Shown in pieces: positions 24,947 to 33,119 of a stretch of 64,000 bases of DNA (positions are counted from its first letter, which is position 1; each line of letters opens with the position of its first letter). The DNA comes from UBA6107 sp964533735 (GTDB lineage: Bacteria > Chloroflexota > Anaerolineae > Anaerolineales > Anaerolineaceae). Below the pieces are notes generated by a model. It had not been told where the DNA came from. It saw only the letters and a program-made list of their open reading frames with translations, and did not search any database. The DNA is taken from positions 1 to 64,000 of the forward strand of contig CAZHMD010000014.1 in NCBI GenBank assembly GCA_964533735.1, given 5' to 3'. The position numbers and the translations under genes were made by a program.

Positions 24947-25006
24947 CCTCCAGGCATTGTTTGGCTTTGAGGCATCCCGGTTTATTTTTCCGAACTCAGC
25001 TTGGGA

Positions 25007-25012
25007 TATAAT
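25007..25012 (+). promoter_or_regulatory. -10 box of the flippase-like gene, leaderless arrangement
   Basis: TATAAT ends eight bases before the ATG at 25021. No ribosome site is present and no clear -35 is seen. Confidence 0.4.
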
Positions 25013-25020
25013 TCTTGCCA

Positions 25021-26076
25021 ATGGAAGCTCGCCCGTCCCCTAAATTCTCTGTGCGGAAAATACTGGTATGGATCGCCCTGCTCATGGCGGTGGCGTTCGT
25101 GGTGGTCAGCATTACCGAATTGGAAAACATTGCCCACGCCTTACAGAGAGGGAACTGGCTGTTCCTGCTCCTGGCTGTGGGGCTGCAGCTCTTGTGCCTT
25201 GCCAATAATGCCCTCACCTATCGCGCGGTTTACCGCCTGGTGGGGCTGCAAGAATCCTGGCGTTACCTGCTGCTCTTGAGCACGGCTTTTACCTTTGTCA
25301 ACATGATCGCCCCGAGCGGGGGTGTGGGTGGTGTGGCGGTCTTTGTGGATTCCGCCAAACAGCGCAATCAATCCCCTGCGCGTGCCATGGTCGTTGGCAT
25401 TCTATATGCCATTTATGAATATGTCACCCTGTTGATAATCATCTTCGCGGGTTTTGTCGTCCTCATCCGGCGTCACAACATCCGGGCCGGCGAGGTCACT
25501 GCCGCGCTGTTATTACTCGCTGCCACCATCGGATTCGGTTTGCTGTTGTACATCGGTTACCGCTCCTCCGAAAGGCTGGGGAATCTCCTGCAGCGTTTTT
25601 CGATCTGGGTCAACCGGGTGCTTTATAGGTTCTTCCACCGAGAGTTGATCAATCCTGAACAAGCCCGCCAGTTGGCAGTGGATATCGGCGAAGGGGTTGC
25701 CACCATCCGTGAGAGCAAAGGTAAATTGTTGCGTCCATTCATTTTTGCCATGAGCAACAAGATCATCCTGATGGCGCTGCTGACCTCCATCTTCCTGGCG
25801 TTCGGGGTGAATTTTTCCGCCGGTACTATCGTCGGGGGGTACAGTATGGTGCAGTTGTTTTTCTACGTCTCCCCCACCCCCGCCGGAATTGGGATGGTGG
25901 AAAGCATCTTCCCCCCGATCCTGGCTATGCTGCAAGTGCCGCTCGGTAAGGGGCTGCTGGTAACACTGCTCTACCGCGGGATCACCGTGTGGCTTACCTT
26001 TGGCATCGGTTTTTATTCGTTCCGCAAATTACAGGCTCTCTTCTTAGCCAGGAAAACACAAACCGGGAGCGAGTAA
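25021..26076 (+). CDS. LPG-synthase-TM/UPF0104-family membrane protein
   Basis: A 351-residue polytopic protein of the lysylphosphatidylglycerol-synthase transmembrane (AglD/MprF-N-like) family, associated with lipid flipping or glycolipid synthesis. Around eight helices are visible, with MIAPSGGVGGVAVFVD near residue 95 and YVSPTPAGIGMVESIFP near 280, both typical of the family. The soluble synthase domain of MprF is absent. Function in this organism is unknown. The terminator starts inside the final codons. Confidence 0.82.
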   Translation: MEARPSPKFSVRKILVWIALLMAVAFVVVSITELENIAHALQRGNWLFLLLAVGLQLLCLANNALTYRAVYRLVGLQESWRYLLLLSTAFTFVNMIAPSGGVGGVAVFVDSAKQRNQSPARAMVVGILYAIYEYVTLLIIIFAGFVVLIRRHNIRAGEVTAALLLLAATIGFGLLLYIGYRSSERLGNLLQRFSIWVNRVLYRFFHRELINPEQARQLAVDIGEGVATIRESKGKLLRPFIFAMSNKIILMALLTSIFLAFGVNFSAGTIVGGYSMVQLFFYVSPTPAGIGMVESIFPPILAMLQVPLGKGLLVTLLYRGITVWLTFGIGFYSFRKLQALFLARKTQTGSE

Positions 26077-26087
26077 CACTCCCGGTT
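26061..26087 (+). terminator. Intrinsic terminator overlapping the stop codon
   Basis: AACCGGGAG pairs with CTCCCGGTT and is followed by TTATTTC; the loop contains the TAA stop of the flippase-like gene. Confidence 0.8.
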
Positions 26088-26135
26088 TTATTTCTTGTAA
26101 CCACTGTCTGATGATTAATGAATGTCTATGCGCAA

Positions 26136-27014
26136 TTACTCTTTCTCCATCGAGAACTCCGGCAGGTACCACTCCTCTTCTTCCATGATGCCGGATTTGA
26201 CCTGGTCGAGCGGTGTCAACGGATCATCCATGCGTACCTGCAGGCTGATGCCGGCGGTCCGCACGCCGTTGGAGGTCATCACGCGGCGCACGCGGTAGCG
26301 TAAAAAGTGACGCTGCACGCTTTCGTTGTTGAGCACATCCTTGACCGTGCGCACGGAGACGGCGGCTTTTTCGGCCAGTTCCCCCATCTCGGTTTCGACC
26401 ACGTTGCGCAGCTCACCCGTCATGGGGTTCCAGTAGCACAGGGAACGCGCTGCCAAAATGACCGCAAAAGCCGAGTGCCCCAGCAGCGGCAGCCAGTTGT
26501 TGAAGAGGTAATTGGTGAGGAACAATCCGCGCTCCGGTTGGATGAGCCCGGCGCGTTCACTGCCGTAGGCACGCTGCAGTAGCACCTTGCGCGAGCGTGA
26601 ATCCCCTGCAGAGGCTGGTTCCAATTCCTCAGGCGAATCGGTATTTTCTTCAATCGGTTTTACTTCGGCGGGTTCGGGTTTTAAGACCGGGGACACTTTT
26701 ACAGCAGGTTCCCCGCCCCTGTAGAAACCATTGGAGACCACCACCTTAAAGGTAACCGGTTGGCCGTACAACCCCTCGAGCAGGCGGGCGACTCGGCTGC
26801 CCAGGCGCTCTTCCACCCAGGCGCGCCCGTAAGTGTTGTAAGCGCCGACCGAGAAGATGTTATCCTCAAAACTGAGCGGGCGCAGCGGCTGCACCCAGGT
26901 GTCGTATTGCGCGCGCGACATCTCAGCCTGCAGCTCACCGATCACCATTTCCCAGGCTTCCTTGAAGCTTGGCTGGTTCACCCCGAGCGATTGATTTTTC
27001 ACCGATCGATCCAT
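26136..27014 (-). CDS. DnaA-N-domain / winged-helix replication protein
   Basis: A 292-residue protein whose N-terminal part (about 14-85) matches domain I of DnaA: AWEMVIGELQAEMSRAQYDTW, then SFEDNIFSVGAYN and YGRAWVEERL. A Pro/Glu-rich linker (about 98-145) leads to a C-terminal helical domain (about 155-265) containing TEMGELAEKAAVSVRTVKDVL, a helix-turn-helix like those of replication initiators and DnaD-type proteins. DnaA's own AAA+ and DNA-binding domains are absent. An AAA+ ATPase is encoded two genes upstream in the same operon. I infer a replication-initiation role. Confidence 0.7.
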   Translation of the reverse strand: MDRSVKNQSLGVNQPSFKEAWEMVIGELQAEMSRAQYDTWVQPLRPLSFEDNIFSVGAYNTYGRAWVEERLGSRVARLLEGLYGQPVTFKVVVSNGFYRGGEPAVKVSPVLKPEPAEVKPIEENTDSPEELEPASAGDSRSRKVLLQRAYGSERAGLIQPERGLFLTNYLFNNWLPLLGHSAFAVILAARSLCYWNPMTGELRNVVETEMGELAEKAAVSVRTVKDVLNNESVQRHFLRYRVRRVMTSNGVRTAGISLQVRMDDPLTPLDQVKSGIMEEEEWYLPEFSMEKE

Positions 27015-27182
27015 TAAGATTCTTTCCGGGTTCCCGTTGTGTACTTCCCGAGTGTCTAATAATTATAGAACATTATTTCTACTATTACCAGTGGCAACTT
27101 TAACATTTGCCGATTTCCTTTAATCCCATTTTGCCTTGAATTTTTTCTACCTGAAACCTTGGGGGTTATTGGTAGAAATAAT

Positions 27183-27512
27183 TCACTCCCTGCCGATCAA
27201 TTCGTCCACCAGGTCAGACAGCGCTTTGAGGTTTTTCAGTTCCGGCATCGCCGCAAAGCGGCTGGAACAGATGCGCGTGAGGATGCCGACGGTCTCACCG
27301 GCAGATACCTTGCGGCCTGCCAATTGCGAGAAGCGCTCCTGCCAGTGGTCGATCTCGGTGACCTCTCCCTGGGAAAGGGTCAAGCCCACCTTACGGCGGG
27401 GGATCATGCCGGGCGGACGACCGGGAGACCGGGTTTCAGGTTCACTGGGAACACTGCGGGCTTCATATAACTGCACCCAGGCGTTGCGGCTGGAATTGGG
27501 GTTGGTGGCCAT
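27183..27512 (-). CDS. Small basic protein of the replication operon
   Basis: A 109-residue protein that I do not recognise. The N-terminal part is basic and Pro-rich (SPGRPPGMIPRRK), followed by an alpha-helical C-terminal half. Its start lies two bases after the AAA+ ATPase stop, so it is certainly in the same operon. A DNA-binding accessory role would fit the context but is not shown. 168 bases separate it from the DnaA-N-domain gene, with a possible separate promoter. Confidence 0.6.
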   Translation of the reverse strand: MATNPNSSRNAWVQLYEARSVPSEPETRSPGRPPGMIPRRKVGLTLSQGEVTEIDHWQERFSQLAGRKVSAGETVGILTRICSSRFAAMPELKNLKALSDLVDELIGRE

Positions 27513-27514
27513 GG

Positions 27515-28333
27515 CTAACCCACCTTTCGGACAATGTCTACAGTAATGGCGGATCCATCACTCTGCAGCAGGGTATCCAGGGAATGGTTGCACAATTTGA
27601 TAATCTCCCGGGGCACTCCCTGCGATTTTTCATAAAGATACTCGAATGCGTCATCATCAATGAGAGGTTCCTGTCGCCCTGCCACGCGCAGGCGGAAAAC
27701 CACCATCTGCAGCGCGCTGGAGAGCGTAAGGGGAGGCAGCGCAAGGCGCACAAAGACGCGCGCGTTGACTGATTTATTCTGCTCGAACACAGAGGACATT
27801 TCAGATTGCCCAAAGGCTAGCACCTGAACGACTTTTGCGTCATAATCAAAGTTATACAGGCGGTGGAGTACTTCAAGCGCAGCCGGTTCCATCAACTGGG
27901 CGTCATCCAGCAGGACGATGACATTGTGATTGGCAGCATAGGCGTCTGCCATGAATTTCTCCAGCCCTTCCATTTGCAGCTGGAAGGAGCGCTGCAGGGG
28001 AACACCCAGCGTCTGCGAGATCTGGCGCGCGGCATCCATGGGAGACTTAAAGGCAGCGGTATGAATATAGGAAATGTCGATCATTTCTTCGGAGGCATAA
28101 ACATCGTAGAGCCGCCGCGCCAGGGAACTTTTTCCCATGCCCATATCGCCGGAGATCAAGGCCAGCCCGCGCCGTCGTGAGATGACCCCCTGCGCCTGCC
28201 GGTAGACCGCCAGGTGCTCAGGACCGAGATACAGGTAGCGCGGGTCGGCTGCCAGTTTGAAAGGATCTTCCTTGAGTCCCAATCGATCCAATTTTACAAG
28301 GCGCCAATCTTCATCATTAATCAAATCACTCAT
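27515..28333 (-). CDS. AAA+ ATPase of the ExeA/TniB/Orc-like group
   Basis: A 272-residue AAA+ ATPase. Walker A is GDMGMGKSS (about 60-68), Walker B is NVIVLLDDAQLM (about 137-148), and GVPREIIKLCNHSLD near 242 resembles the sensor-2 region of ExeA/TniB/Cdc6-like proteins. A strong GGAGG site precedes the ATG. With the basic protein and the DnaA-N-domain protein downstream it looks like a replication or DNA-loading motor. A transposition role (TniB) is less likely, as no transposase is nearby. Confidence 0.8.
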   Translation of the reverse strand: MSDLINDEDWRLVKLDRLGLKEDPFKLAADPRYLYLGPEHLAVYRQAQGVISRRRGLALISGDMGMGKSSLARRLYDVYASEEMIDISYIHTAAFKSPMDAARQISQTLGVPLQRSFQLQMEGLEKFMADAYAANHNVIVLLDDAQLMEPAALEVLHRLYNFDYDAKVVQVLAFGQSEMSSVFEQNKSVNARVFVRLALPPLTLSSALQMVVFRLRVAGRQEPLIDDDAFEYLYEKSQGVPREIIKLCNHSLDTLLQSDGSAITVDIVRKVG

Positions 28334-28537
28334 GGCTCTTCCTCCACGCCTAAATTATCGCACGAAATCGGAACAAAATCAAGATAGTTAAGCTAATTAT
28401 TGGGATTTGATCCTTATATGATTTATCTTATTGAATCTCACCTTGTTTTATGCTAATATAAGTTTAAATTTGGTTAATCGGCTTTAATGTATAATAAACC
28501 ATCAAAATGTAACGTAATGCGGAAGGTATAAAGCACA
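28334..28537. other. AT-rich divergent intergenic region between ATPase and parA
   Basis: About 200 bases, strikingly AT-rich compared with the flanks, lie between divergent replication and partition genes. TATAAT-like boxes are seen near 28491 (plus strand). It must hold both promoters and could include an origin, but I see no DnaA-box cluster or iterons. Confidence 0.4.
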
Positions 28538-29395
28538 ATGGCAGTAACCATCACAATTGCGAACGAAAAAGGCGGGGTGGGCAAGACCACTACAGCTGTC
28601 AACCTGGCAGCCGGAATAGCACTGCGCCTCTCCGATCAGGCAGGACCTGCCAGCCGTGTGCTGCTGGTGGATATGGACCCCCAGGGGCATGCCCTCCTGG
28701 CGACTGCCTTCGAGCGCTCCCAGCAGCAGGAAACTGCGGTAACCCTGGCTGCCCTGCTCACGGAAACACCTCCCCCCTCCACGCAGCGTTCGCTGCAAAA
28801 GAGCGACCACCACGCCAACCTTTTCTACATACCCTCCGACCGCGCCAGGATGATCCATGCCGCGCGCGAACTGCCCACGCTTATGGCCAATGAAACACGC
28901 CTGCAGCGTGCCCTGCAGCAGGTGCAGTCGGATTTTGCCTACATCATCGTTGACACACCCCCCAACACCGGTGACCTGCTGATCAACGCGCTGGTGGCGG
29001 CGGATTACATTATCATCCCAGTGGAAACAAGCTACCTGGGCGTATCCGGGCTGATCGAACTGCAGCGCACCATTGACCAGGTGCAGGCGCACTTCCGCCC
29101 CGACCTGGAGATCCTGGGTTACCTGCCCACCATGTGCGATGAGCACCGCTCAGAGGCGCAGGAGATCCTGGCAGAACTGCAGTCACGCCATAAAGCCAAA
29201 AGCCTCACGCCGATCCACAAGGCATCCGACCTGGCTTATGCCCACTCGAGCCATATGGATATTTTCACTTACCGTCCACCGCGCGTTCGATCGAGCGCGT
29301 CCATTGTTTCCAGTTCGCGCGCCACGCATGAATACGCCGAATTGGTGGACCTGGTGCTTAAAAAGACCGGGAAAAAAGTAAAGAGTCGCGATTAA
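28538..29395 (+). CDS. ParA-family partition ATPase (first system)
   Basis: A 285-residue ParA/Soj ATPase. The deviant Walker A NEKGGVGKTTTAVNLA (8-23), Walker B-like VLLVDMDPQGHAL and IIVDTPPN are all intact. It should bind nucleoid DNA when ATP-bound and move ParB-bound DNA. Unlike Soj proteins it has insertions near residue 32 and 72. The ParB-like gene starts 11 bases downstream. Confidence 0.9.
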   Translation: MAVTITIANEKGGVGKTTTAVNLAAGIALRLSDQAGPASRVLLVDMDPQGHALLATAFERSQQQETAVTLAALLTETPPPSTQRSLQKSDHHANLFYIPSDRARMIHAARELPTLMANETRLQRALQQVQSDFAYIIVDTPPNTGDLLINALVAADYIIIPVETSYLGVSGLIELQRTIDQVQAHFRPDLEILGYLPTMCDEHRSEAQEILAELQSRHKAKSLTPIHKASDLAYAHSSHMDIFTYRPPRVRSSASIVSSSRATHEYAELVDLVLKKTGKKVKSRD

Positions 29396-29406
29396 GGACC
29401 TGACCC

Positions 29407-30549
29407 ATGCCCCCAAGAAAAAGGTTTAACGCGTTTGACGATCTGACCTCGAAATCGAATGGGGAATCCAAGTTAAAACCTCCGGTAACCCCCGATGGAC
29501 AGACCCAGGCCCCGGTGGTCGAACGCATTGAACGCCTGACCCCCAGCCAGATGCTGCCGGACCGCTTTCAACCGCGCCGTCTGCTGCCGCCCACGATCAG
29601 GGAAGACTTCTTTGCCGGACGCTCCACCTGCTATCAGAGCGCCCTGGAGTGGCTGGCGCTGGCTCGCGCAGACCCCGGCACAGCTGCTGAAGTGGAAAAA
29701 CTTTTGGCGATGGGTTCTTCATTCAGGGACCACGGGCAGATCAAATCCATCACCGGAAAATGGGTCGCCAATGCCAAAGGGGAATTCGTATTCCAGATCG
29801 AAACCGGCGAGCGCCGCTTCTGGGCAGCCTGCCTGCAGCATGTCATCAGCGATTCTTCGGTCGAACCCCTGCTGCGCGTGGAAGTGGTGGAGCATCCCAC
29901 CCGCCAGCGCCAGGTACTGGAAAACCGCCATGCCGAGCCGCCCTCTGCAGTGGAACAAGCCTGCGAGGTTGCCTCATTGATCCTGGCTGAATTGAACGTG
30001 GCGCCGGATGCAGCGATCAGCGATGACGACTACGATTACTTCCGTCAGGCGCGCACACAGCGTATGCCGGCCGGGCTGTGGGAACGCATCATTCCCATCA
30101 TGCAGCTCACCCGTCCGCGCATGGTACAGCTACTCAACATCCTGCAGTTGCCCACCGCCCAGCTCGACCTGGCAGACCGCTATCGCCTCTCGGAACGAGT
30201 GCTGCGCGAAATCCTTTCTGCCCCGCGTGAGCAGTGGGAACGCATGATCAAGTTGAGCATCCAGAACCAACTCACTTCGGACGAAGTGGCAGAAATCACC
30301 ACCGGCACCCTGACCACAGGAACAACGCCGCACCACCCGAACCCGCCCATCCTGCCGGAACCGGGGCGCCAGGCAGCCAAATCCATGCGGCGCTTTGTGC
30401 TGACCATGGATGAACTCGATCGTGTAGGCCGCGACCAAGCGCTGGATGAGATCGCCGACACCCTGGTGGTGAAAGGCAGCGGTGCCTCTTCCCTCGAGTT
30501 GTTCGAAGAGCTGGTGCGCCTGCTAAGGGTTCGACTGAACAAACGCTGA
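29407..30549 (+). CDS. ParB-like partition protein
   Basis: A 380-residue ParB-type protein. The N-domain carries TPSQMLPDRFQPRR and ETGERRFWAA (about 138-147), matching the GERRxRA box of the CTPase/clamp domain. The central helical region (about 175-290) should read a parS-like site. The segment between the ParB boxes is longer than in chromosomal ParBs. Paired with the ParA just upstream. No classical parS 16-mer was noticed nearby. Confidence 0.8.
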   Translation: MPPRKRFNAFDDLTSKSNGESKLKPPVTPDGQTQAPVVERIERLTPSQMLPDRFQPRRLLPPTIREDFFAGRSTCYQSALEWLALARADPGTAAEVEKLLAMGSSFRDHGQIKSITGKWVANAKGEFVFQIETGERRFWAACLQHVISDSSVEPLLRVEVVEHPTRQRQVLENRHAEPPSAVEQACEVASLILAELNVAPDAAISDDDYDYFRQARTQRMPAGLWERIIPIMQLTRPRMVQLLNILQLPTAQLDLADRYRLSERVLREILSAPREQWERMIKLSIQNQLTSDEVAEITTGTLTTGTTPHHPNPPILPEPGRQAAKSMRRFVLTMDELDRVGRDQALDEIADTLVVKGSGASSLELFEELVRLLRVRLNKR

Positions 30550-30576
30550 GCCAGTTTAGTATTTACCTAAACGAAA

Positions 30577-30594
30577 CCCGGGAATACTCCCGGG
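30577..30594 (+). terminator. Terminator of the parA-parB operon
   Basis: CCCGGGA-atac-TCCCGGG followed by CTTTTTG. Confidence 0.85.
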
Positions 30595-30603
30595 CTTTTT
30601 GTA

Positions 30604-30628
30604 AATTCGTAACCGTGGTTACACTTTT
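30604..30628. repeat. 25-base direct repeat, copy 1 (downstream flank of AraC gene)
   Basis: AATTCGTAACCG then TGGTTACACTTTT. It is identical to the copy at 31663 apart from one base (T for C in the middle), and its core GTAACCGYGGTTAC is palindromic. It lies 10 bases past the AraC-GyrI stop. Confidence 0.7.
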
Positions 30629-30638
30629 TTGAAAATGG

Positions 30639-31556
30639 TTATTTTGAGGCTTGATCCAGGGGTCTGACCGGCCGCCCTTCGATGTATCCGCGATACCCCT
30701 GGGGTTCAAGCTGAAAGCGCACCCCGTCTTCTTCCGCCCACTTGAATCCATAGATCTCAGGGTTGTAATTCTTAATCACCTCCCAGAAGTTACCGATGGC
30801 TTCTTCAAAGACCGCGTCGTCGTACGGCTGTCCTTGGAAGATCATCATCTTGCAGGGGGGCAATTCGATCAGCTCTAATCCATCCGGTACCTTTCCGGAA
30901 TAATCTGCGGAGACCTCGACCCCCTGGGCATAGATGGAGGTGCCTGGTTTGCGCAACTTGGGTGGCAGCCACATACCCATCGGTTCATAAAGCGCTTCCC
31001 TGATCCCGGTCAGGACGTCCCACACGTCGCAGCCCACCTCCTCGCAGTAGGCGTAATAATCTTCCGCCTGGATGCCGCGCTTGAGAATCAACTTCCTGGC
31101 TGGCCTTTCAACCACCTGAACAAAAATGGTATTAGCTTTTTGTTTCTCAGACATTTTTCCTTCTCCCTTCCCTGTGGTGAGATGGTAGTCACGGATTGGT
31201 CTTGGAACGAACAACCTTACCTTTGGTTTGACTTTGGAATACTGCTGCGGAGACAAACCAAAGTGCTTTGAAAAGGCGCGCGTAAAACCTTCATGCGAGT
31301 CGAAAACAAAATCAAAAGCCACATCCACAATTTTGACTTCCTCATCCCGCAACCGCAGCGCTGCTCGAGACAGACGCACCGTGCGGATGTAGTCGAATGG
31401 GCTTTTCCCTGTCACTGCTTTAAAGACCCTGGCGGCGTGCCATGGCGAATACCCCGCCGTATCAGCCAGCATGTGAAGGGTGATCGGTTGGTGGATATGT
31501 GACTCGATGAAGTCCTGCATCCTGTTCACCGCGTTGGTGTTGTCCAGATTTTCCAT
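30639..31556 (-). CDS. AraC-family regulator with GyrI-like effector domain
   Basis: A 305-residue transcription factor. The N-terminal AraC helix-turn-helix pair (about 18-108) includes LHMLADTAGYSPWHAARVFKA and VDVAFDFVFDSHEGFTRAFSKHFG. The C-terminal GyrI-like ligand-binding domain (about 140-305) starts at VERPARKLILKRG. Proteins of this type sense small hydrophobic molecules and control efflux or detoxification genes. Its target is not obvious here, and it sits between two partition systems, flanked by a pair of 25-base repeats. Confidence 0.88.
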   Translation of the reverse strand: MENLDNTNAVNRMQDFIESHIHQPITLHMLADTAGYSPWHAARVFKAVTGKSPFDYIRTVRLSRAALRLRDEEVKIVDVAFDFVFDSHEGFTRAFSKHFGLSPQQYSKVKPKVRLFVPRPIRDYHLTTGKGEGKMSEKQKANTIFVQVVERPARKLILKRGIQAEDYYAYCEEVGCDVWDVLTGIREALYEPMGMWLPPKLRKPGTSIYAQGVEVSADYSGKVPDGLELIELPPCKMMIFQGQPYDDAVFEEAIGNFWEVIKNYNPEIYGFKWAEEDGVRFQLEPQGYRGYIEGRPVRPLDQASK

Positions 31557-31662
31557 GTTCTCACCTTGTTGAATGAGGATATCACCCTGCCTGATTCAAG
31601 GCTTGACCTGTATTGCTGCAACCTTCTCACCATCATTATACGGGTTGAATGTTTCCAAAGAC

Positions 31663-31687
31663 AATTCGTAACCGCGGTTACACTTTT
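31663..31687. repeat. 25-base direct repeat, copy 2 (upstream flank of AraC gene)
   Basis: Second copy of the repeat at 30604, with a perfect 14-base palindrome GTAACCGCGGTTAC. It lies about 107 bases upstream of the AraC start codon and could be its operator, or one end of a mobile cassette. Confidence 0.7.
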
Positions 31688-31783
31688 CATTGCCCCAGTG
31701 CTTTTTCAGCAGTCTTTTAATCATCCTTATCCAATGCTCCTTGTGCATCTGAAATCGGCGTTTTCAAGCGATTCAGGCGTTTA

Positions 31784-31874
31784 AGGGGCGACCCTGCGTC
31801 CAGGTTATGCTTAACCCCAGGGGCGACCCTTGTTCGCTAAGGGGCGACCCTGTATAATAATAAGGGGTGACCCT
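31784..31874. repeat. Four AGGGGYGACCCT repeats interleaved with the parA promoter
   Basis: Copies start at 31784, 31819, 31840 and 31863; each is a small inverted repeat AGGG-N4-CCCT. Spacing is 35, 21 and 23 bases, roughly three and two helical turns. The promoter elements lie between copies 2 to 4, so a bound protein would control the second parA gene, and the array may also act as a partition site. Confidence 0.75.
31830..31858 (+). promoter_or_regulatory. Promoter of the second parA operon
   Basis: TTGTTC (31830-31835) and TATAAT (31853-31858) are 17 bases apart, with +1 near 31865 inside the fourth AGGGGTGACCCT repeat. Confidence 0.6.
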
Positions 31875-31916
31875 TATGGGATCAACATTAATGTTTTTGG
31901 AGAGAGCACACGTCGC

Positions 31917-32693
31917 ATGATTATTTTCGCATTTGCCAATCAAAAAGGCGGTGTCGGCAAGACCACTTCCGCGGTAACGCTGGCGGACGGCCTGGCGCGG
32001 TTGAAACAGCGCACCCTGCTGGTGGACCTGGATCCGCAGGGGCACCTGGCGCTGTCCTTCGGGTTGGAGAAAGCTCCCGGTCTCTACCACTGGATGGTCC
32101 TGGGAGAACCGCTTGACTCGGTGAAGGTGGAGCTCCGCCCGCACCTCGATCTGATTCCCGGGGACAAGCAGACCGAGAAAGTGAAACGCCAGATCACGCT
32201 TTCCGATTTCCGCGAAACTATCCTGGCGGACCTGCTGCACGAAACACAATACGATGCGGTGCTGCTCGACCTGGCACCTTCTATGGATGTACTGCATCTG
32301 AATGGATTGATCGCGGCAGACTGGGTGGTGATCCCCACGCGACCTGATGCGCTGGCGGTGGATGGGGTGAAGGAGATCCTCACCACCATGGCAGAGATCG
32401 GCAGGACGGGACACCGTTACCGCGGTTACAGTATTTTGCCGACCTTCTTTGACCGTACCACACGCGAGACATTCCTGCAGTTCCAGGACCTGGCGCGCAC
32501 ATTCGGAGAGCACGTCTGGCCGCCCATCCCGCAGGATACGCGAGTGCGTGAAACCGCCGCTTATGGCAAGACACTGTGGGATTATGCCCCGCATTCCACA
32601 TCGATCGAGGGCTATTCAGAAGGAAGCCGGCGCCTGGGGGGTTACCGCCAGGTGCTTGGACGCATGTTGGAGGTGTTGAATGGCAGAGCGTAA
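31917..32693 (+). CDS. ParA-family partition ATPase (second system)
   Basis: A 258-residue ParA ATPase with ANQKGGVGKTTSAVTLADGL (6-25), LLVDLDPQGHLAL and VLLDLAPSMD. It is short, lacking the N-terminal DNA-binding extension of P1-type ParA, as in type Ib plasmid systems. The ATG at 31917 follows GGAGAG by a few bases and removes a 29-residue extension that would run through the operator repeats. The small partner gene overlaps its 3' end by 14 bases. Confidence 0.88.
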   Translation: MIIFAFANQKGGVGKTTSAVTLADGLARLKQRTLLVDLDPQGHLALSFGLEKAPGLYHWMVLGEPLDSVKVELRPHLDLIPGDKQTEKVKRQITLSDFRETILADLLHETQYDAVLLDLAPSMDVLHLNGLIAADWVVIPTRPDALAVDGVKEILTTMAEIGRTGHRYRGYSILPTFFDRTTRETFLQFQDLARTFGEHVWPPIPQDTRVRETAAYGKTLWDYAPHSTSIEGYSEGSRRLGGYRQVLGRMLEVLNGRA

Positions 32694-33066
32694 ATTCGAA
32701 CGCAAAACAATATTGGATCCATCCGTGGCCGAACTATTGAGCGGGATGGAGCAGCGCCAGGTGGAATCCCAGATGCCGCGCAAGGAGCGGGAGCGCATCA
32801 GTCGTGAGCGCATCAAGATCCAGAGCCGCCGTGATCAGCGCGCCACCTATGATCTGCCGCCTTCCATCCGCGAGGCGGTGCGTGACCTGGCAGAGGACCT
32901 GCGCCTGCCGGCCAGCCAGCTGGTCACACTGGCTTTGGCACGCTTTCTGTCGGATTATTCAGCAGGGCAGATCGACCTTGGAAAATTCAAGCAGCCATCC
33001 CGCAGTCCGCGTTATGACTGGAACCTGGTATTTCCAGAGAGTATTCTTGCGAGGAAGAAGAAATGA
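32680..33066 (+). CDS. Small DNA-binding partner of ParA (ribbon-helix-helix-like)
   Basis: A 128-residue basic protein overlapping parA by 14 bases. Residues 30-50 are extremely rich in Arg, Glu and Lys, and the C-terminal half has a ribbon-helix-helix-like stretch, ATYDLPPSIREAVRDLAEDL then PASQLVTLALARFL. Small RHH proteins of this kind act as centromere-binding partners of short ParA proteins. Tandem TGCA-containing repeats follow directly downstream and are the natural candidate site. Confidence 0.7.
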   Translation: MAERKFERKTILDPSVAELLSGMEQRQVESQMPRKERERISRERIKIQSRRDQRATYDLPPSIREAVRDLAEDLRLPASQLVTLALARFLSDYSAGQIDLGKFKQPSRSPRYDWNLVFPESILARKKK

Positions 33067-33119
33067 GATTGGTTAATCAGTAAGTACTTTAAGTAGTACT
33101 TAAGTAGTCATTGAATGAT

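Noticed and set aside
27515..28333. TniB-type transposition ATPase as part of a Tn7-like element
   Set aside because: No transposase, TniA/TnsB or terminal repeats are seen; the neighbours are replication and partition genes.
31784..31874. CRISPR array
   Set aside because: Repeats are only 12 bases, spacing is irregular, and no cas gene is present; an operator array fits better.
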